A stretch of DNA of 36,218 nucleotides from UBA4716 sp002438865 (GTDB taxonomy: Bacteria > Bacillota > Clostridia > UBA1381), in NCBI GenBank assembly GCA_937907325.1, contig CALERO010000063.1, positions 1 through 36,218 on the forward strand. Direction: 5' to 3'. This document shows positions 1 to 8,031 of this stretch, piece after piece (position 1 is the stretch's first letter; every line of letters starts with the position of its first letter). Under the pieces are notes generated by a model. The model ran no database searches. It was not told the origin of the DNA and saw nothing but the letters and a program-made list of their open reading frames with translations. The position numbers and the translations under genes were made by a program.

Positions 1-285
1 AAACGCTAAAAGAGCACGACAAGTAAAGCGGTAGCCATCAGATTTCAATAAATACGTATCTGAAATACATATCTTACCGAAACCTTTTGAAACCCCACCT
101 ATGTCTTATCGCGAATTGACAAAAGTACGATTTTTTTATAGATTTAACAAGGAGCTTGTCCTTTGTTATAATATCATTATAGCACTTTTCTTCTCAAATG
201 TTGATTATTTGGACTTTCATAAGTTGTTTTAATAACCAATATTCACATATTATTGTGAAGATATATTTATTTTGTGAAAATTTTA
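1..285. other. AT-rich leader region, no complete gene
   Basis: No complete gene is seen here. Short open frames run in from the left edge on the plus strand and stop within the first 35 bases, so the end of a preceding gene may be present, but it is too short to identify. Around 150-190 there is an imperfect hairpin (AACAAGG to CCTTTGTT) and, on the minus strand, a TATAAT-like element near 170-182. The stretch could therefore hold a leftward promoter or the edge of a mobile element. None of this is firm. Confidence 0.3.
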
Positions 286-314
286 TTGACATGAGATAAT
301 ATACATGGTATAAT
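286..314 (+). promoter_or_regulatory. Consensus sigma-A promoter for the 486-aa unknown gene
   Basis: TTGACA lies at 286-291 and TATAAT at 309-314, separated by exactly 17 bases, so both hexamers and the spacing are perfect. Transcription would begin near 321, about 24 bases before the likely start codon at 345. Such a promoter predicts strong vegetative expression unless a repressor acts on it. Confidence 0.85.
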
Positions 315-344
315 AAATAAAAAGCGTGGCAAGGAATGATGATT

Positions 345-1805
345 ATGTATGGGAGATATAAATTCACAGAATTTACAGCACAATTTATAGATTATATAAG
401 AACTGCTGTATTGGGATATTCGCATGAAAAATTCGGAGAAGAAATTTTATTAAACTCTCAATCAACGAGTTTTTATCTATGCACAACAAAAAGACGGAAC
501 CATATTTACATTGACACATTACGAAAAATATTTTTAGTTGAATATAATGTATATTTATTTGGGAAAAAGCAAGAAAAAATGGCAGAGCTGCTTGATGCGG
601 CAATAAATCAAGGTATTGTTTCCGGGAAAATATATCCCACACGAAAGAATGGCTGTGCGAATAATAAAACAAAACCACAAAAAACAACCTTGAAGCGCAT
701 CTTCAAAACAAACAATAAATTAAATTCATCAATTAATCCGCAACAGCTATGCATTCCGATTACCATATACACAATCAAAAAATGCGTGATTGACGCATCT
801 CTCGTCAATAAAGAAGGTACTACGGAAAATGAGAGAAACAATATAGCAGATACTATTTTTGATGAAGAAAATTTTCCTGCTGACCTTCGGTATGTTTCTA
901 TTGAATATGAATCACTATCGTATGCCGAAAAAAAACGGGTTGATAAATATATATCCGATAGAATAGATCAGATATTTGCCAGGATAATTGACAAAGAGCA
1001 CGCAGAATATCCGGAGGAGTTATTATATAGCGAATATTGGCTATATGGAATGTATTTGATGCATCGCACGGTGGAAATTCCGATAGATTTACAGCGTTAT
1101 ATAAACAGACTTTATTGGAATGACGAAAACAAAACCGATTGGGACGGTATTTTTTATAAATTAAGAGCGAATGAAATAATAAAGAAATTATATAAATACG
1201 AAAGTGAGGATTTCGTATATTTTAAGGATGAAGAAAGCCCTATTTCAAAAAACAATTTTCCTATATTTGTGTATAAATATGCGCCTATTCATTTTGAAAA
1301 AAAAGAAACAGATACATCATATTGCAAAGAGAGTTTAATGGCAAGCACTCCAAACCGGTACAATGGAATGGGTAAAATCACTCTTATACATCTTTATATG
1401 TCGCTCTATGCGTATTTTGTACAAAACGGTGAAAATGAGCAATCTGCATTTGAGCATACCGGGCAAAAACTCGCTGCATACGGAGTGGATTGTCTGCCGT
1501 TTAATAACCCGATGCTGGGATTATATTCTTTGCCGCAAAACCCGGATATTGATTTGACCTCAGAGGCAACAAGAGAATTTCATAGTGCAATAATCAGGTA
1601 TTTCCAAAATGCTGAATTGGATGAGAAAAAAGATGCTGATATTATTCAGTTTTCAAAGAATCACATTCAAAGTCCGTATGTATTTATGAAAGCAATCTCA
1701 TTTGATTTTGAAATCATTAAAGAACTTAATAATGCTCTTGCAGTAGAATTACGGGATGAGCTTCAATCGACGGTAAAAAAGTTTAAAATTAAGAACAAAC
1801 TTTAA
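345..1805 (+). CDS. Unrecognised 486-aa protein of the AT-rich island
   Basis: I do not recognise this protein. It has no signal peptide, no obvious membrane segment and no catalytic motif I can name. It is rich in Lys, Glu, Asn, Ile and Tyr. An N-terminal part of about 95 residues is followed by a basic, low-complexity linker (Lys/Thr/Asn, about residues 96-130), then a larger Glu/Tyr-rich helical-looking region. In-frame ATG codons occur at 336, 339 and 345. AAGGA at 331-335 only has useful spacing (9 bases) to the one at 345, so that start is chosen. It is the first of several plus-strand genes that also encode a recombinase, a primase and a MazF toxin, and it has the same AT-rich codon use. 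It is therefore probably mobile-element cargo, but no function can be assigned. Confidence 0.7.
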   Translation: MYGRYKFTEFTAQFIDYIRTAVLGYSHEKFGEEILLNSQSTSFYLCTTKRRNHIYIDTLRKIFLVEYNVYLFGKKQEKMAELLDAAINQGIVSGKIYPTRKNGCANNKTKPQKTTLKRIFKTNNKLNSSINPQQLCIPITIYTIKKCVIDASLVNKEGTTENERNNIADTIFDEENFPADLRYVSIEYESLSYAEKKRVDKYISDRIDQIFARIIDKEHAEYPEELLYSEYWLYGMYLMHRTVEIPIDLQRYINRLYWNDENKTDWDGIFYKLRANEIIKKLYKYESEDFVYFKDEESPISKNNFPIFVYKYAPIHFEKKETDTSYCKESLMASTPNRYNGMGKITLIHLYMSLYAYFVQNGENEQSAFEHTGQKLAAYGVDCLPFNNPMLGLYSLPQNPDIDLTSEATREFHSAIIRYFQNAELDEKKDADIIQFSKNHIQSPYVFMKAISFDFEIIKELNNALAVELRDELQSTVKKFKIKNKL

Positions 1806-1869
1806 ATAAAGGGCTTTCAGCCTCTCTGTATAAGATGAAATTATCATTTTATGAAGGGAGGTTTTTTAC

Positions 1870-2208
1870 TTGAAGACAGAAATTCAGTTTTCTATCATCT
1901 ACCCGTCGCACACGGAAAATGACATCAACCAATTTGAGTTTTTTATCCGTATGGCACCGGCAGACGGTAAAAACATTATTTCAGTTGTTTCTGTGCCTAA
2001 ATTTTCTGTTGACGGCAGAGTGGTTAAGCATCTTCATTTTTGCGTAAATTCCGAGCAATCGCTGGAATCGCAAAATATTCTGATGATTATATCCCAGCTT
2101 GTGCAATTAGAGGAAATTGTTAAAGACATCAATCTTTCAACAAAAGACGCAGAAAACAGGCTGAGAGAATTGATGGTCAGCATTATTGACCGATACGGGA
2201 AAGAATAA
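1870..2208 (+). CDS. Unrecognised 112-aa protein, TTG start
   Basis: This small soluble protein has no family I can name. The start is TTG at 1870, supported by AGGGAGG at 1855-1861 with 8 bases of spacing. There is no ATG near the beginning of the frame. The N-terminal half alternates hydrophobic and polar residues as beta strands do, and the C-terminal 45 residues look like a charged amphipathic helix. It lies 64 bases after the 486-aa gene and ends just before a strong hairpin terminator, so the two may form one transcript. Element cargo or an accessory protein is the likeliest class. Confidence 0.65.
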   Translation: MKTEIQFSIIYPSHTENDINQFEFFIRMAPADGKNIISVVSVPKFSVDGRVVKHLHFCVNSEQSLESQNILMIISQLVQLEEIVKDINLSTKDAENRLRELMVSIIDRYGKE

Positions 2209-2223
2209 CACTCCTTTCCAACC

Positions 2224-2251
2224 GAGGCAGGCATAGCGCTTGCCTCTTTTT
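2224..2251 (+). terminator. Rho-independent terminator after the 112-aa gene
   Basis: A 9-bp stem (2224-2232 with 2238-2246, one G-U pair) closes a 5-base loop and is followed by TTTTT at 2247-2251. It ends the first transcription unit. Confidence 0.8.
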
Positions 2252-2307
2252 CATACCAAGTTCATCATGCTATTTTAATAGAAAGATCTAAAAGCTGTTT
2301 TATTCGT

Positions 2308-2437
2308 TAAAATAGTGTTTCGATGAAGTATGAAGTTGACATATTTCTCGATAGAGTGTTTTTTACTCTTTTGACGCATTTCGATAGGGTGTTTTTCTTT
2401 ATTATGCAATATTTCAAAATCAAGGACATCCTATTGA
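2308..2437. repeat. Imperfect repeats upstream of the serine recombinase (possible res site or operator)
   Basis: Two imperfect direct units begin with TTGAC at 2336 and 2371, a period of 35 bases. Each contains TCGATAGRGTGTTTTT (2348-2363 and 2381-2396). A related copy in inverted orientation reads TCAATAGGATGT on the minus strand at 2437-2426, and a weaker fourth copy (AATAGTGTTT) lies near 2311-2320. Resolvase-family enzymes bind repeated half-sites close to their own gene. That makes a res-like site or autoregulatory operator the simplest reading, but this is inference. Confidence 0.45.
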
Positions 2438-2487
2438 AACAAAGAAAACCATAAATGTAAATTTATAATGAAAGGAATGATTTTCTA

Positions 2488-3093
2488 ATGACAAACAAGC
2501 AATTTTTCTATGGTAGAGTGAGCACAAAAGAACAAAACGCTGACAGGCAAATTAAAGCGGCAAAAGATTTCGGTATCGATGACAGAGATATTTACATCGA
2601 TAAGAAATCAGGGAAAGATTTTGACCGTGAGCAGTATCAGATTTTAAAAGGGCAGCTTCGTGAGGGCGATTTACTGGTTATTCTCTCGATTGACAGGCTG
2701 GGTAGAAATTATGACCAGATTATCGCCGAATGGCGAGATATTATCTCCTTGGGTTGTGATATTGTTGTTTTGGACATGCCTATTCTGGATACCCGTAATA
2801 CAGACGGTGGGCTAACCAAAAGATTTATATCTGATTTGTTTTTGCAAATTCTTTCTTATGTGAGTGAGCAGGAAAGAGAAAATATTCGCAGTCGGCAAAG
2901 ACAAGGCATTGAAACAGCAAGAAGTCTTGGTAAGTACAAAGGTCGCAAACCTATTGATGTTCAGAATTTTCAAGAGGTTTATACCGAATGGCGAAGAGGC
3001 GCAATTACAGCAAGAAAGGCGATGGAATTATTAGGAGGCATCAAGCCTAACACATTTTACAGGCGTGTAAAGGAGTATGAGGGGACTTTATGA
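2488..3093 (+). CDS. Serine recombinase, resolvase/invertase family
   Basis: This 201-aa site-specific recombinase is about the length of small resolvases and DNA invertases. The catalytic motif YGRVST puts the nucleophilic Ser at residue 12, next to Arg10. The conserved SIDRLGRN block (residues 67-74) supplies further active-site Arg residues. EQERENIRSRQRQG (127-140) is the start of the long dimerisation helix, and residues 160-196 form a C-terminal helix-turn-helix for DNA binding. The protein cuts both strands through a phosphoserine link and exchanges them by subunit rotation. AAAGGA at 2471-2476 supports the ATG at 2488. Without a large C-terminal domain it is more likely a resolvase or invertase than a large serine integrase. 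Repeats immediately upstream may be its binding site. Family call is sure; its substrate is not known. Confidence 0.95.
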   Translation: MTNKQFFYGRVSTKEQNADRQIKAAKDFGIDDRDIYIDKKSGKDFDREQYQILKGQLREGDLLVILSIDRLGRNYDQIIAEWRDIISLGCDIVVLDMPILDTRNTDGGLTKRFISDLFLQILSYVSEQERENIRSRQRQGIETARSLGKYKGRKPIDVQNFQEVYTEWRRGAITARKAMELLGGIKPNTFYRRVKEYEGTL

Positions 3094-3292
3094 GTTCTCT
3101 CATATCCTCTTTTATTCAAGATCGTTCTATTTACGAATGTTCTTTGAAAATTATATTTTTATATGTTATTTTCATTGATTTATCCGGCAAAATGATTTTA
3201 AGACATTTTTATTCTTTTTATTTCATTTTTTATTGGAATATTATTTTTATTCTTACTATTTATATTATATTTAAGAGCATTTTTCACACCTG

Positions 3293-3349
3293 AAAGTTCC
3301 CCATATTATAAGGTTTGAAATTATAAACCTATAATTAGGGGAACTTTTT
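3293..3349. terminator. Long imperfect hairpin between recombinase and primase
   Basis: AAAGTTCCCC at 3293-3302 is perfectly repeated in inverted orientation at 3338-3347. The inner flanks continue to pair imperfectly (ATATTATAAGGTTT against AAACCTATAATTA), and TTTTT at 3345-3349 closes the structure. The hairpin plus U-run fits a terminator for the recombinase transcript. The unusual length and symmetry would also fit a protein-binding palindrome. The 199 bases before it (3094-3292) contain only very AT-rich sequence. Confidence 0.6.
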
Positions 3350-3426
3350 ATGATTTGACGAAATAAATATAATGCGATAAAGTAAATACTGAAAGGGGGA
3401 CTGATATAAACCTATCAAAAAATAAT

Positions 3427-5151
3427 ATGACTTATCAAGAGTTTTTTAAACTATTGGGTAATCCCGATCCGATATGTTTGATTGACAATAAACTTAAAAT
3501 AAGCGTGAATGAAATTAATAAATACAACAAGAAATATGATATATATTTTATTCCCAATATCGGTGGCACAAAGTCAAAGGACATTACAGATTTCAAAGCA
3601 TTTTTTGTTGATCTGGACTGCGGACGGGATGAAAACAACAATTATCACAGTCTAAATAAAGTCAGACGATTTAAAGAATCCTGTCTTGCAAAAATTGATA
3701 ATTTTGAAATTAAACCCAATGTTGTGATAGAAACACGGAACGGACTTCACGCATACTGGTTTATAATGGAAAAAATTGATTATGAGTTATGGGCAAAAAT
3801 TGAAAATGCCTTTGTTGAACATTTTAATTCCGATAAAAAGGTTAAATCTCCGGCAAACCAAATGCGTGTACCCAATACCTTTTGGATGAAAGATAAAGAC
3901 AATCCGTTTTTCTGCAAAATCGTTCGCATAAATGATGTTAAAAATTATATCGCATCATACTGCACGATGTTAAAAAATGAAAAAATTGAAATTCCGGCAT
4001 CTAAACCTAAAATAAGCATCACGCCAAAGTATAAATCTCAATATAAAAGAAAGATGTTTAAATCATACAAAGAGGTTTTTGACTTTATAACCAAAAGCGT
4101 CAGTATGTTTGATTATCTGAAAAAATACTATAACCTTGATGCGGTATCGGAAAAGAGTTTTCGCTGTATATTTCATAATGACAAAAAAGCAAGCGCTGAT
4201 ATTTTTAAAACGGATTCGGGAATTGAATTGTACTATTGCCATTCTGCAAACTGCGGTTTTACAGGGAATTTGATACAGGTTGTTGCAAAACTTGAAGATT
4301 GTTCACGCAGCAAAGCAATCAATAAAATCTGTGAAAATCTTAATGTAAAATATGAAGAAAACATAGAAACAATGAAATTTTTACTTGATAACATCAAAAC
4401 CATTGATGACGATATTCAATATTCTCACAAAGACTTGTACGGCGTAATTTACAGATATTTGCCAACACTCCGTGCCTTGCATTTTATCGCATTAAAAAAT
4501 ATTATTTATGCAGATAATGAAAAAGATTTAATTTTTTCTGCGTCTACAAATTATGTTGCCAAAACACTCGGAAAGAATGATAAAAAGAATACCGGAGCGG
4601 ATATTTCGCTGTTTTGCCTGTTGAAACTGATTGACAAAATAGACTTGGATAACGATACTGTTTCAGAGTGCTACAAGCAATATATTAAGCGGTTTCAGGG
4701 CGATAGGGATAAGTATGTCAATGTCTATTCCATTCCGCAGTACAATTATGACAAGCTCTCAGAGTGCAATGAAATGGCAAAACAAGTTAAAGAGAAAAAT
4801 CTAAGAAAAAAGCATTTTACATATGAATCTGTTGCCAATGCTTTCGGCGCTGATACGGCAGACAGGGTATTTCCGCAAGTCAAAGGTAAAAGGGTAAGAG
4901 ATATCGATGAATATTTGTTATATGCCATTGAAACATTGCTTGAAAAATACGGATATTTTACCGAAAACAGCGTGAGAGAATTTTACCGTGAGAATGATAA
5001 ATATTTCAAGGAAAATACCTTCATAAAGCAAATCCCGGCAATAATGCAGGATTTGGACCTGAAAAAGGTAAAAGCATCAAAACTACTCAAAGAAAAATAT
5101 AATATTTTGTCTTCGGGTTATCCTTATCTGTACATAAAAAAGGTAATTTAA
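3427..5151 (+). CDS. RepB/AEP-type primase with CHC2-like zinc finger
   Basis: This is a 574-aa replication protein of a mobile element. Residues 55-180 resemble the archaeo-eukaryotic (RepB-like) primase fold. VDLDC gives the metal-binding Asp62 and Asp64, ETRNGLHAYW (102-111) carries the conserved His108, and QMRVPNT (145-151) matches the downstream Arg-Pro-Asn-Thr block. Residues 246-280 form a DnaG-like zinc finger with ligands Cys247, His250, Cys271 and Cys276. The remaining 290 residues are helical and unassigned; I see no Walker A motif, so no helicase is fused. The protein would make primers for element replication. The start is uncertain: the best ribosome site (AAAGGGGG at 3392-3399) is 27 bases before the ATG at 3427, and the only in-frame codon at normal distance is ATA at 3406. 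Confidence 0.8.
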   Translation: MTYQEFFKLLGNPDPICLIDNKLKISVNEINKYNKKYDIYFIPNIGGTKSKDITDFKAFFVDLDCGRDENNNYHSLNKVRRFKESCLAKIDNFEIKPNVVIETRNGLHAYWFIMEKIDYELWAKIENAFVEHFNSDKKVKSPANQMRVPNTFWMKDKDNPFFCKIVRINDVKNYIASYCTMLKNEKIEIPASKPKISITPKYKSQYKRKMFKSYKEVFDFITKSVSMFDYLKKYYNLDAVSEKSFRCIFHNDKKASADIFKTDSGIELYYCHSANCGFTGNLIQVVAKLEDCSRSKAINKICENLNVKYEENIETMKFLLDNIKTIDDDIQYSHKDLYGVIYRYLPTLRALHFIALKNIIYADNEKDLIFSASTNYVAKTLGKNDKKNTGADISLFCLLKLIDKIDLDNDTVSECYKQYIKRFQGDRDKYVNVYSIPQYNYDKLSECNEMAKQVKEKNLRKKHFTYESVANAFGADTADRVFPQVKGKRVRDIDEYLLYAIETLLEKYGYFTENSVREFYRENDKYFKENTFIKQIPAIMQDLDLKKVKASKLLKEKYNILSSGYPYLYIKKVI

Positions 5152-5212
5152 AATCTTTCTATAAATGATGATTCAATATTAAATTATCTAATCACAGAAA
5201 GGGGTTATATGT

Positions 5213-5596
5213 ATGACAGGCAAGACTACATACATCAGAAAGGGAAGTATTTTTTATGTTGAACTGGGGTCAGAGAGGAACGGTCATGTTCAGAACGGCG
5301 GTTCTACGGGTTTCAGACCTTGTATAATTGTAAGCAACCGAGTCGCTTGTAAGGTAAGTCCGGTGCTATTGGTTGTTCCGATTACTTCAAGCGCTAATAA
5401 AACCGCCAAAAATATGCCAACGCATATGGAACTGAAAGGTGTTCTTGAAAAAGATTCCGTTGCATTGTTTGAGCAGGTTTTAACGGTTAATCGGTATCAA
5501 CTGCATAATAAAATTGCAAATCTGCCCGAAAAATTGATGGTTCAGGCAGATGAAAAATTAAAAATAGCATTTGGTCTTGTTCCTCAGTTCGCATAA
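5213..5596 (+). CDS. MazF/PemK-family toxin endoribonuclease
   Basis: This 127-aa protein has the MazF layout. An N-terminal GSIFYVELGS strand is followed by GFRPCIIVSN (33-42) with the expected catalytic Arg35, PITS around Thr58, and a C-terminal SVALFEQVLTVNR block (82-94). MazF enzymes cleave single-stranded mRNA at short sequences and are normally held inactive by a small antitoxin. A loop inserted at about residues 21-32 is somewhat longer than in short MazF proteins. AAAGGGG at 5198-5204 places the start at 5213. No MazE-like gene lies directly before it: the neighbour is the primase, 61 bases upstream. It may be a solitary toxin, may use a distant antitoxin, or may serve element maintenance in another way. 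Confidence 0.9.
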   Translation: MTGKTTYIRKGSIFYVELGSERNGHVQNGGSTGFRPCIIVSNRVACKVSPVLLVVPITSSANKTAKNMPTHMELKGVLEKDSVALFEQVLTVNRYQLHNKIANLPEKLMVQADEKLKIAFGLVPQFA

Positions 5597-5601
5597 CACA
5601 C

Positions 5602-5644
5602 AACAGGCGTATCATCCGTAAAAAGATGATACGCCTGTTTTTTT
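5602..5644 (+). terminator. Strong terminator after the mazF-like gene
   Basis: A perfect 15-bp stem (5602-5616 with 5625-5639) has an 8-base loop and runs into a T-tract at 5638-5644. It marks the end of the plus-strand island genes. Confidence 0.92.
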
Positions 5645-5949
5645 AGGTTGAGGTAGGATAAAAGAAGTATACCTATCATACCGCACATTTATTTTTTGTG
5701 CAAATTAAAAGAGCGCTCAGATTATGAACGCTCAGTTTGTTGCGAGTTTTTTTGTTATGCTTCGCAAAAGACATATTACAAAGAAAGAGTGTTTTGTTAG
5801 ATATTTTTCAGCTGATTTTGATAACCACTTCCTTTCACAAAAAAATATCTATGATAAACTGCGAAAGCAGAGAGTTTTCTGTCATGAGTAAATAAATATT
5901 ATGATAACTTATATTTACGCGGAAAAATAAAATACCCTTTTTTCGCATC
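5645..5949. other. Gene-free AT-rich stretch with small inverted repeats
   Basis: No credible gene is found. Two short inverted repeats are visible: GAGCG/CGCTC at 5711-5733 and TTGCGA/TCGCAA at 5740-5767. CGCTCAG also occurs twice as a direct repeat at 5714 and 5729. The stretch separates two converging transcription units, and I see no other signal. Confidence 0.4.
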
Positions 5950-5984
5950 AAAAAAACTGCCCAAATTTTTTTGAGCAGTTTTTT
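5950..5984 (-). terminator. Terminator of the minus-strand six-gene unit
   Basis: Read on the minus strand, AAAAACTGCTC and GGGCAGTTTTTTT pair around an AT-rich loop and end in a T-run. It lies just past the stop codon at 5996. Confidence 0.75.
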
Positions 5985-5995
5985 GTCTGATTCAC

Positions 5996-7498
5996 TTATT
6001 TCAATATTTTAATTGTTTGTGTAGATTCTTCCCAGAAAACATTTGCATACAAATTCTCGGATATGAAACGAACAGGAACATAGGTTCTTCCGTTTTCAAT
6101 AAAAGCAGGTGCATCAAGAGAGAAATTAAACGTATGTCCTTGTTCGGTAATTGCTGCGTTTTCCGAACCTATTGTGATTTCTATACTTCTGATGCTGTGT
6201 CCATAGGAATTGTTTAACGAAATCAATACGGTTTGCGTATCTACTTTCCAATCGACTGTTGCACCCAAATTTTCCGCAACAAATCTTGCCGGCAGCATGG
6301 TTCTTCCGTTTCTGATAATAGGTACGGCATCCAATTCTACGTCTTCATTAAATGCTTTGGCTTTATTGCTGCCTATTGTTAATATCAATCCTTCAAAGGT
6401 ATCTTTCACTCTCTTACCAGCCCCAAAAGCCGCGATACCTTCTTTTTGTGTATCTGTTTTCAGATAAAACACATCTCTTGCAATTTCTACAATGTTAGAA
6501 TATTCAAAAGGAATTATGATATTTCCGTTTTTGTCAATCATACCATTGTTGTAATTCTCATCTTTGCCTATGATATACCCCGACGAGGTCATTACCGGGT
6601 CTTTATATTTATTCAGATATTCTACCGGATTGCCGGAGGTGTCTATGTATTGTTTCCCCATGCCCTCCTTTTCCGCCACAAAAACATCGTCAAATGCAGA
6701 AGGTTCCAAAACCGTGTACTCACACGGGAGGATAATATTCATATTCTTATCGGTAAGCCCCAGTTTTGCGCCTTCCTTATAAACACAGTAATATTTATCG
6801 GTTATATCTCTGATATAATACTCGCCGATATAAGAATATTGCAATTTGTAGTCAGACAGGCTGCCGTCAGGATTTATATAGAAAGGATATTTTGTTCTTG
6901 CGAGGTTGACGGTGATATGTCCATCTTTGCAATCCATATCTTTCAGGCTGAGTTCTTTCCCGCTCTTGTCAAGTATGCTGTACTTGTTGTCTTTGCGTGC
7001 AAGAATATTGCCATCTGTGGTCGTATCCATCAAATCATAAACCAAATCAATGATTACTTCATCATTGGTTGAAACAAGACCGAATTTGTTGTTCTTTTGA
7101 GCAATAAACGAAGTATCATTAAATTTACTTATCATATCATATTTGCCCAATTCCACAACGAATTCCTGCTTGGCATTAACAATTCCACTCTTTCTGTCAA
7201 TAGCAACCGAAAGGTATTGATTGTCGTAAAAGTCTAATATGTTGTTATATGTGGCAGGAATTATTATATTTCCGTTTTTATCCATTGTGCCGTATTTATC
7301 GGTGGATTTATCTGTAAAGCGAACACCGAAAACGTCTGAATAGGGTTCTTTGCCATGGAAAACATCCACCTTTTTCTGTCCTAAATCTTCACATGTCCAC
7401 ACCAAATCTTGATCTGCGGCAAAAACCACCCCTGTCATCATTTGCATAAGCATAAGTACCGACAGTATTACGCTTATGACTTTACTTGTCTTTTTCAT
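5996..7498 (-). CDS. Secreted WG-repeat protein with C-terminal stalk (copper amine oxidase-like) domain
   Basis: This is a 500-aa exported protein. Residues 1-27 form a signal peptide (Lys-rich start, hydrophobic core, cleavage after VFA). Residues of about 65-345 contain degenerate WG-type beta repeats; units resembling KYGTMDKNGNIIIPATY and NGMIDKNGNIIIPFEY are the clearest. The C-terminal 130 residues hold two copies of the stalk motif, NGRTMLPARF at 397 and NGRTYVPVRF at 469. This domain is common in clostridial surface proteins, where it probably mediates wall or matrix attachment rather than copper chemistry. AAAGGATG upstream fixes the ATG at 7498. It is the last gene of the unit headed by the LytTR regulator, 54 bases after the 152-aa membrane protein, so it is a plausible output of that system. 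Ligand unknown. Confidence 0.85.
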   Translation of the reverse strand: MKKTSKVISVILSVLMLMQMMTGVVFAADQDLVWTCEDLGQKKVDVFHGKEPYSDVFGVRFTDKSTDKYGTMDKNGNIIIPATYNNILDFYDNQYLSVAIDRKSGIVNAKQEFVVELGKYDMISKFNDTSFIAQKNNKFGLVSTNDEVIIDLVYDLMDTTTDGNILARKDNKYSILDKSGKELSLKDMDCKDGHITVNLARTKYPFYINPDGSLSDYKLQYSYIGEYYIRDITDKYYCVYKEGAKLGLTDKNMNIILPCEYTVLEPSAFDDVFVAEKEGMGKQYIDTSGNPVEYLNKYKDPVMTSSGYIIGKDENYNNGMIDKNGNIIIPFEYSNIVEIARDVFYLKTDTQKEGIAAFGAGKRVKDTFEGLILTIGSNKAKAFNEDVELDAVPIIRNGRTMLPARFVAENLGATVDWKVDTQTVLISLNNSYGHSIRSIEITIGSENAAITEQGHTFNFSLDAPAFIENGRTYVPVRFISENLYANVFWEESTQTIKILK

Positions 7499-7552
7499 AA
7501 AAACATCCTTTCATAATGTATTATTTTATATTAACCGCCATAGCGGAAAATA

Positions 7553-8011
7553 TCATAATTTGCAGTTGTCGATGATTTTTGAATCTTGATAGTGCATTGT
7601 AAGTCCCTGCAACATTAAAAATTGTTTCAACTGCTTTTTCTTTTCTGTTGAAACATTCGGGCTTTCGTTTATTGTAATCCAAACACTGCGCAGCTTGTTC
7701 CATGCATTGGGATGATTTTCACAACCGTATTGCTGAATATGAGCAATCAGTTCATCTGTCGCTTGATTTGACGGTGCTGCGATTATTTTTGAAAACAACT
7801 TATCCTTGTCTTTTGCCATTTGAGTTTTTGCTCCGGCAAGGGCAAAGGCACCGAGAAAATATATAAGACCTGTCAATATAAAAAGAGCGAGAATTGCTGC
7901 GGTATTTTGTTTGCTTATCAATTTGATATATAATTGTTTCAGAGGCTTGTAAAAAAACACATAACATAAAACTCCAAAAATAATCGGTATAAATGCCCTA
8001 ATTTGTTCCAT
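7553..8011 (-). CDS. Two-helix membrane protein, unrecognised
   Basis: This 152-aa protein has predicted transmembrane segments at about residues 7-22 and 38-60 and a soluble, helical C-terminal region of about 90 residues with two Cys. The family is not recognised. A purine-rich GGAAAGGAAG sits about 11 bases before the ATG at 8011. It starts 20 bases after the upstream membrane gene in the same direction, so the two are almost certainly cotranscribed. By position it belongs to the envelope module controlled by the two-component system at 9227-11300. A structural or accessory role in a membrane complex is possible but is inference only. Confidence 0.7.
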   Translation of the reverse strand: MEQIRAFIPIIFGVLCYVFFYKPLKQLYIKLISKQNTAAILALFILTGLIYFLGAFALAGAKTQMAKDKDKLFSKIIAAPSNQATDELIAHIQQYGCENHPNAWNKLRSVWITINESPNVSTEKKKQLKQFLMLQGLTMHYQDSKIIDNCKL

Positions 8012-8031
8012 AATAATTAATCTTCCTTTCC

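Noticed and set aside
3090..3293. 67-codon frame overlapping the recombinase stop by ATGA
   Set aside because: The overlap and an upstream GAGGGG look inviting, but the product is almost wholly Ile/Phe/Tyr/Ser from AT-rich DNA and ends at the outer stem of the hairpin. I see no protein-like pattern.
6446..7072. 208-codon plus-strand frame inside the WG-repeat gene
   Set aside because: It lies antisense to a gene with signal peptide, repeats and stalk domain, and has no ribosome site or domain of its own.
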